DNA of 64,000 nt, from contig CANJSF010000012.1 of the NCBI GenBank assembly GCA_947476925.1, positions 1 to 64,000 of the forward strand, written 5' to 3'. Shown here one piece after another: positions 60,863 through 64,000 of this stretch. Origin of the DNA: Rhodospirillaceae bacterium. Lineage in GTDB: Bacteria > Pseudomonadota > Alphaproteobacteria > Rhodospirillales > Rhodospirillaceae. The position numbers were made by a program, and so were the translations under genes. The notes beneath the pieces were generated by a model. The model saw only the letters and a program-made list of their open reading frames with translations, was not told where the DNA came from and did not search any database. Every line of letters begins with the position of its first letter. Within the stretch, counting starts at the first letter, position 1.

Positions 60863-61360
60863 TTAGGCCACCCTCACGCCCATGTTTTTCGCGCCCATCA
60901 GCACGGCATTGACGATGCCCTGATAGCCGGTGCAGCGGCAAAGGTTCCCCTCAAGTTCGTGGCGCACGATGGCCTCTGTGAGTTGATCGTTTTTGTGGCG
61001 TTCGACGATGCCCAAGGCGCTCATCACCATGCCCGGTGTACAAAAGCCGCATTGCAAGCCATGGCACTCTTTGAAGGCCGCTTGCATGGGATGAAGCGCA
61101 TCACCGCCCTGCTGTGCAGTGGGGGCAACACCCTCGATGGTCGTCAGTTGTTGGCCGTCGGCCTGAACGGCCAATATAGTGCACGACTTCACCGGCTTGC
61201 CGTTGAGATGGATTGTGCAGGCACCGCATTGGCTAGTGTCGCAACCGACGTGCGTGCCCGTAAGGCCCAGATGGTTGCGCAGGAATTCAACCAGCAGCGT
61301 ACGCGGCTCGACATCGCCGCTGCGCGCCGTGCCATTCACGGTAAGGGAAATTTTTGTCAT
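60863..61360 (-). CDS. coxS: (2Fe-2S)-binding subunit of a Mo-dehydrogenase (CoxS-like)
   Basis: About 165 residues from ATG 61360. The N-terminal plant-type ferredoxin domain has [18 protein letters not shown] and VKSC; the C-terminal domain has [18 protein letters not shown] and [15 protein letters not shown]. All eight cluster Cys are present. TAA-TC-ATG spacing to CoxM shows a shared transcript. Confidence 0.92.
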   Translation of the reverse strand: MTKISLTVNGTARSGDVEPRTLLVEFLRNHLGLTGTHVGCDTSQCGACTIHLNGKPVKSCTILAVQADGQQLTTIEGVAPTAQQGGDALHPMQAAFKECHGLQCGFCTPGMVMSALGIVERHKNDQLTEAIVRHELEGNLCRCTGYQGIVNAVLMGAKNMGVRVA

Positions 61361-61361
61361 C

Positions 61362-61982
61362 TTAGAATCCGAAAACAAACGCCAAGGCTGCGATCACGAC
61401 GACCACAACTGCCGCGATGATCCATGTATAATTGGGCCCAGCAGCGGGCGGGACCGTAACCGATGGTTGGTTTTGAGTCATCTCCGTTTGAGATGACGGT
61501 TGCGCATCGGACGATGAGGATGAGGATGAAGTCTCCGCGGCTTTGGCCGCAGCCAGGGCGCTGAACGCAGCAAAAAACTCATCGGCGAGTTTTTTGGCCG
61601 TGGAGTCAATCAACCGAGCGCCGATTTGCGCAATTTTTCCGCCCACCGAGGCATCGACCTCGTAGCTCAGAATGGTTTCAGAATTTGCTTCTATCAGCCG
61701 TACTTTTGCGCCGCCCTTGGCAAAGCCGGCCGGGCCGCCCTTGCCTTCCCCGCGAATAGTGTAACCGTTTGGCGGGTCGATGTCCGACAGCGTCACGAGG
61801 CCTTTGAACGAGGCCTTCACCGGGCCGATCTTGGCCGTGACAGTGGCTTCAATTTCCGTATCTGACAGGCGGTTGATCGTATCGCAGCCCGGAATGGCAG
61901 CTTTCAGCACGTCGATATCGTTGAGCGCCGCCCACACCACTGCGCGCGATGCCGGAATGCGATATTCGCCTTTCATATCCAT
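61362..61982 (-). CDS. coxG: CoxG-like SRPBCC protein with C-terminal membrane anchor
   Basis: A 206-residue protein. Residues 1-145 are the SRPBCC/CoxG fold ([40 protein letters not shown]). A Ser/Gln-rich linker and the final helix [20 protein letters not shown] anchor it to the membrane. In CO dehydrogenase clusters CoxG helps bring the enzyme to the membrane or assemble it. First gene of the coxGSM run. Confidence 0.9.
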   Translation of the reverse strand: MDMKGEYRIPASRAVVWAALNDIDVLKAAIPGCDTINRLSDTEIEATVTAKIGPVKASFKGLVTLSDIDPPNGYTIRGEGKGGPAGFAKGGAKVRLIEANSETILSYEVDASVGGKIAQIGARLIDSTAKKLADEFFAAFSALAAAKAAETSSSSSSSDAQPSSQTEMTQNQPSVTVPPAAGPNYTWIIAAVVVVVIAALAFVFGF

Positions 61983-62050
61983 CGGCAGAGAGCTCCAGGA
62001 AAACGAACTGAGCGGCTTATGTAGAGGGGGCGGCAGGGCACGGCAACCGC

Positions 62051-63337
62051 CTATTTTGTGCGCGTCGCGCGACCTTTCCCAATGGCTTTGCGACCAAACT
62101 TAGCCCGTACCGCGTCCATGGCCTTTTCAATGCCCGCTTGGCGCCCCGGGCCGTCGGCGAATAAATCGGGCGGATCGGCTAAATCGGCTTCGCATAAGTC
62201 ATCCACGCCAATACCGATCAATCGGTAATGCGCGCCTTTGGCTTCTTTCACCAATAGCATCTCACCGCTGCGAAAAATGACCTCGGCCAGTTGCGTCGGT
62301 GCGGCTAAGCGATGTTGGCGCGTGACCAGCTTAAACCGAGAGGTTTTGAGTTTCAGGGCAATGGCCCGACCAGCAAGGCCGTTTTTCTTCAGGCGCTCTG
62401 ATACGCGCTCGGATTGCAGCCAAAGCTGGCGACGTAATTCAACGATATCGGACACGTCATCATTGAACGTTGTTTCCGCCGAAACACTTTTTGATTCACG
62501 TTCGGTATTAATGCGCCGCGTGTCTTGGCCACGCGCACGACGGGCCAATTGCACACCGGTCTCGCCATATCTTTGCGCGAGCTCACTTTCAGGTTTGGCT
62601 TGCAGATCACCGATTTTGAAAAAGCCATCGACTTTCAAGCGATCCGCAAGTGATGGACCGACGCCGGGAATTTTGGTGATTGGCATGTCATGCAGTCGCG
62701 AGACTGCGTCGGCCATGCCAATCACGGCAAAGCCGCGCGGCTTATCGAGATCCGAGGCAATCTTGGCCAAGAATTTATTGTAACTGAGCCCAATCGAGAC
62801 CGTGATGCGCACTTGGCGTTCGATCTCGCGGGCGACAAATGCCAAGGTTGCGGCCGCGCTCCGTTGAAAAAGTGTTGTCGTTCCCGCCAAATCCAGGAAG
62901 GCCTCGTCGAGGGACAACGGTTCGACAATCGGAGTGGCGGAATCAAAAATTCCGCGCACCTGCCGACTGGCCTCGGCATACTTGGCCATGTTGGGGCGAA
63001 TGACCACGGCATGCGGGCACATTTTCAACGCGGTATACATGGGCATGGCCGAACGCGGGCCGTACTTGCGCGCAATGTAACAGGCCGTCGACACCACGCC
63101 GCGTTTGCCCCCACCAATCAGAACAGGTTTATCAACCAAGTCTGGGTTGTCGCGTTTTTCAATGGCCGCATAAAACGCATCGCAATCAATATGCGCCGTG
63201 GTGAGTGTGCCCAACTCGGGGTGCGATACCATTCGGTCAGACCCGCACACAACACACGAGCGTTGCGTGCGCTCAAACTCCGCCAGGCAATCGCGACACA
63301 GCGACACTGTGGCGGTGAATGAAAGTTTCGTCGGCAT
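62051..63337 (-). CDS. dinB: DNA polymerase IV with N-terminal zinc ribbon
   Basis: A 428-residue Y-family polymerase for lesion bypass. Catalytic carboxylates lie in AHIDCDAFYAAIE and LSLDEAFLDLAG; the IPGVGPSLADRLKVDGF helix-hairpin-helix and a little-finger domain follow. The first 45 residues hold a zinc ribbon (CRDC...CVVCG), common in alphaproteobacterial DinB. The C-terminal end is basic (KFGRKAIGKGRATRTK). No LexA box is clear in the upstream gap. Confidence 0.95.
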   Translation of the reverse strand: MPTKLSFTATVSLCRDCLAEFERTQRSCVVCGSDRMVSHPELGTLTTAHIDCDAFYAAIEKRDNPDLVDKPVLIGGGKRGVVSTACYIARKYGPRSAMPMYTALKMCPHAVVIRPNMAKYAEASRQVRGIFDSATPIVEPLSLDEAFLDLAGTTTLFQRSAAATLAFVAREIERQVRITVSIGLSYNKFLAKIASDLDKPRGFAVIGMADAVSRLHDMPITKIPGVGPSLADRLKVDGFFKIGDLQAKPESELAQRYGETGVQLARRARGQDTRRINTERESKSVSAETTFNDDVSDIVELRRQLWLQSERVSERLKKNGLAGRAIALKLKTSRFKLVTRQHRLAAPTQLAEVIFRSGEMLLVKEAKGAHYRLIGIGVDDLCEADLADPPDLFADGPGRQAGIEKAMDAVRAKFGRKAIGKGRATRTK

Positions 63338-63561
63338 TGCCCCACGATAAAGGCTTCAGCATGAGCGGACAAATATGCCTGTGTTTGTGCTGTTTTCCTT
63401 GGCTTTTTCGCAGGTCGGGGGGTGACAAAGCACAGCGAACGCCTTAGCTATCTGAGACAACCACCCACATCACGGGCCTTCTAAGTGGCCCATTATAGAC
63501 GGGGCTTGAATTGAGCGATCATCCTCATGGCGGGCGGGCCAGCGGCCCAACCCGTTGGAAT

Positions 63562-64000
63562 ATGCCCGACCGGCCTTCCAGCAAGAATTACACCTATTTG
63601 CGCCGGACCTGGGGCTTCATGAAGCCTTATAAGTCAAAGTTGGTTGCGGCTGGTTTGGCCTTGATCGTGACATCCTTGGCCACGCTGAGCATTGGCGTGG
63701 GGCTGAAATTCCTGATCGACCGCGGATTGAGCGCAGGCGACGCGCAGTTTCTCAATCTTGGATTCATGGGGTTGGTTGCCATTATTCTGGTGATTTCAGG
63801 CGGCACTTATTTTCGCTTCTACTACATCTCCTGGGTGGGCGAGCGCGTCGTAGCCGATGTCCGTCGGGCCGTGTTCGACCAAGTGATTAAGCAGAGCCCG
63901 GGCTTTTACGAAGTTACCAAAACCGGTGAGATTTTATCACGCCTGACATCTGACACGACACTGCTGCAAACGGTGGTCGGATCGTCATTGTCGATTGCCC
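63562..64000 (+). CDS. ABC exporter, transmembrane plus ATPase type (5' part)
   Basis: The first 146 codons of a gene that runs off the window. ATG 63562 is the only in-frame start seen. The region is the N-terminal transmembrane domain: RRTWGFMKPYKSKLVAAGLA, then LIVTSLATLSIGVGLKFLID and the signature SWVGERVVADVRRAVFDQVI, followed by GEILSRLTSDTTLLQTVV. These match MsbA/LmrA-type exporters. The 224 bp upstream, shared with dinB, shows no clear promoter or hairpin. Confidence 0.85.
   Translation, partial: MPDRPSSKNYTYLRRTWGFMKPYKSKLVAAGLALIVTSLATLSIGVGLKFLIDRGLSAGDAQFLNLGFMGLVAIILVISGGTYFRFYYISWVGERVVADVRRAVFDQVIKQSPGFYEVTKTGEILSRLTSDTTLLQTVVGSSLSIA

Noticed and set aside
63527-63561. ATG at 63527 as start of the ABC exporter
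   Set aside because: It is out of frame with the exporter sequence; the in-frame start is 63562.

Overview
This 64 kb window is ordinary chromosomal DNA of a free-living Gram-negative bacterium, most likely an alphaproteobacterium. Pointers are the Hsp20-DUF1150 gene pair, DNA polymerase IV with an N-terminal zinc ribbon, a CoxG/CoxS/CoxM-type set, a PEP-CTERM protein and TonB/RND outer-membrane functions. Genes are densely packed on both strands with many ATGA overlaps. I see no phage, IS element, CRISPR array or rRNA; there is one tRNA, Arg(CCT). The lineage is an inference; no 16S gene is present.

Layout. 1-2.4 kb: Lys-rich repeat, two palindromic operators, DUF6502 and DUF5666 genes. 2.4-9.8 kb: an outer-membrane barrel/VOC pair, then two facing operons built around orphan peptide-type solute-binding proteins (SBPs) with DUF6265 and NTF2-like partners. 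9.8-16.9 kb: patatin-like phospholipase and an RND efflux pump. 17-19.9 kb: a malate/lactate-type dehydrogenase, a NicO nickel/cobalt exporter and DUF1007. 20-29.4 kb: a methyltransferase, proline iminopeptidase and a tight five-gene operon (MFS, ABC ATPase, membrane-anchored chelatase-like protein, two double alpha/beta-hydrolase proteins). 29.4-30.6 kb: a PEP-CTERM gene behind a near-perfect sigma-54 promoter with two inverted enhancer-like sites. 30.7-48.8 kb: housekeeping and stress genes (Hsp20, tRNA-Arg, VOC, Sel1, dienelactone hydrolases, FKBP, peroxiredoxin, PpnN, AI-2E transporter, MtgA, a fourth SBP, PhyH, aspartate dehydrogenase, GST, SUMF1-like). 49-62 kb: TonB receptor, IclR regulator, alpha/beta hydrolases, a second methyltransferase, a beta-lactamase-fold esterase, a fifth SBP, an HCCA-isomerase-like protein, OsmC and CoxM/CoxS/CoxG. 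62-64 kb: DinB and the start of an ABC exporter.

Two themes stand out. First, five related orphan SBPs occur without any cognate permease or ATPase, usually beside small hydrolase-like or NTF2-like genes. Second, several hydrolase-fold proteins have lost or changed their expected catalytic residues: the nucleophile is Ala or Tyr in both halves of the two tandem double alpha/beta hydrolases, His in the hydrolase at 58.0 kb, and SxxK is SxxR in the class C beta-lactamase-like protein. The 22.5-29.4 kb operon combines such proteins with an ABC ATPase that has no visible permease and a ferrochelatase-like anchored protein. It is the best candidate here for an undescribed system.
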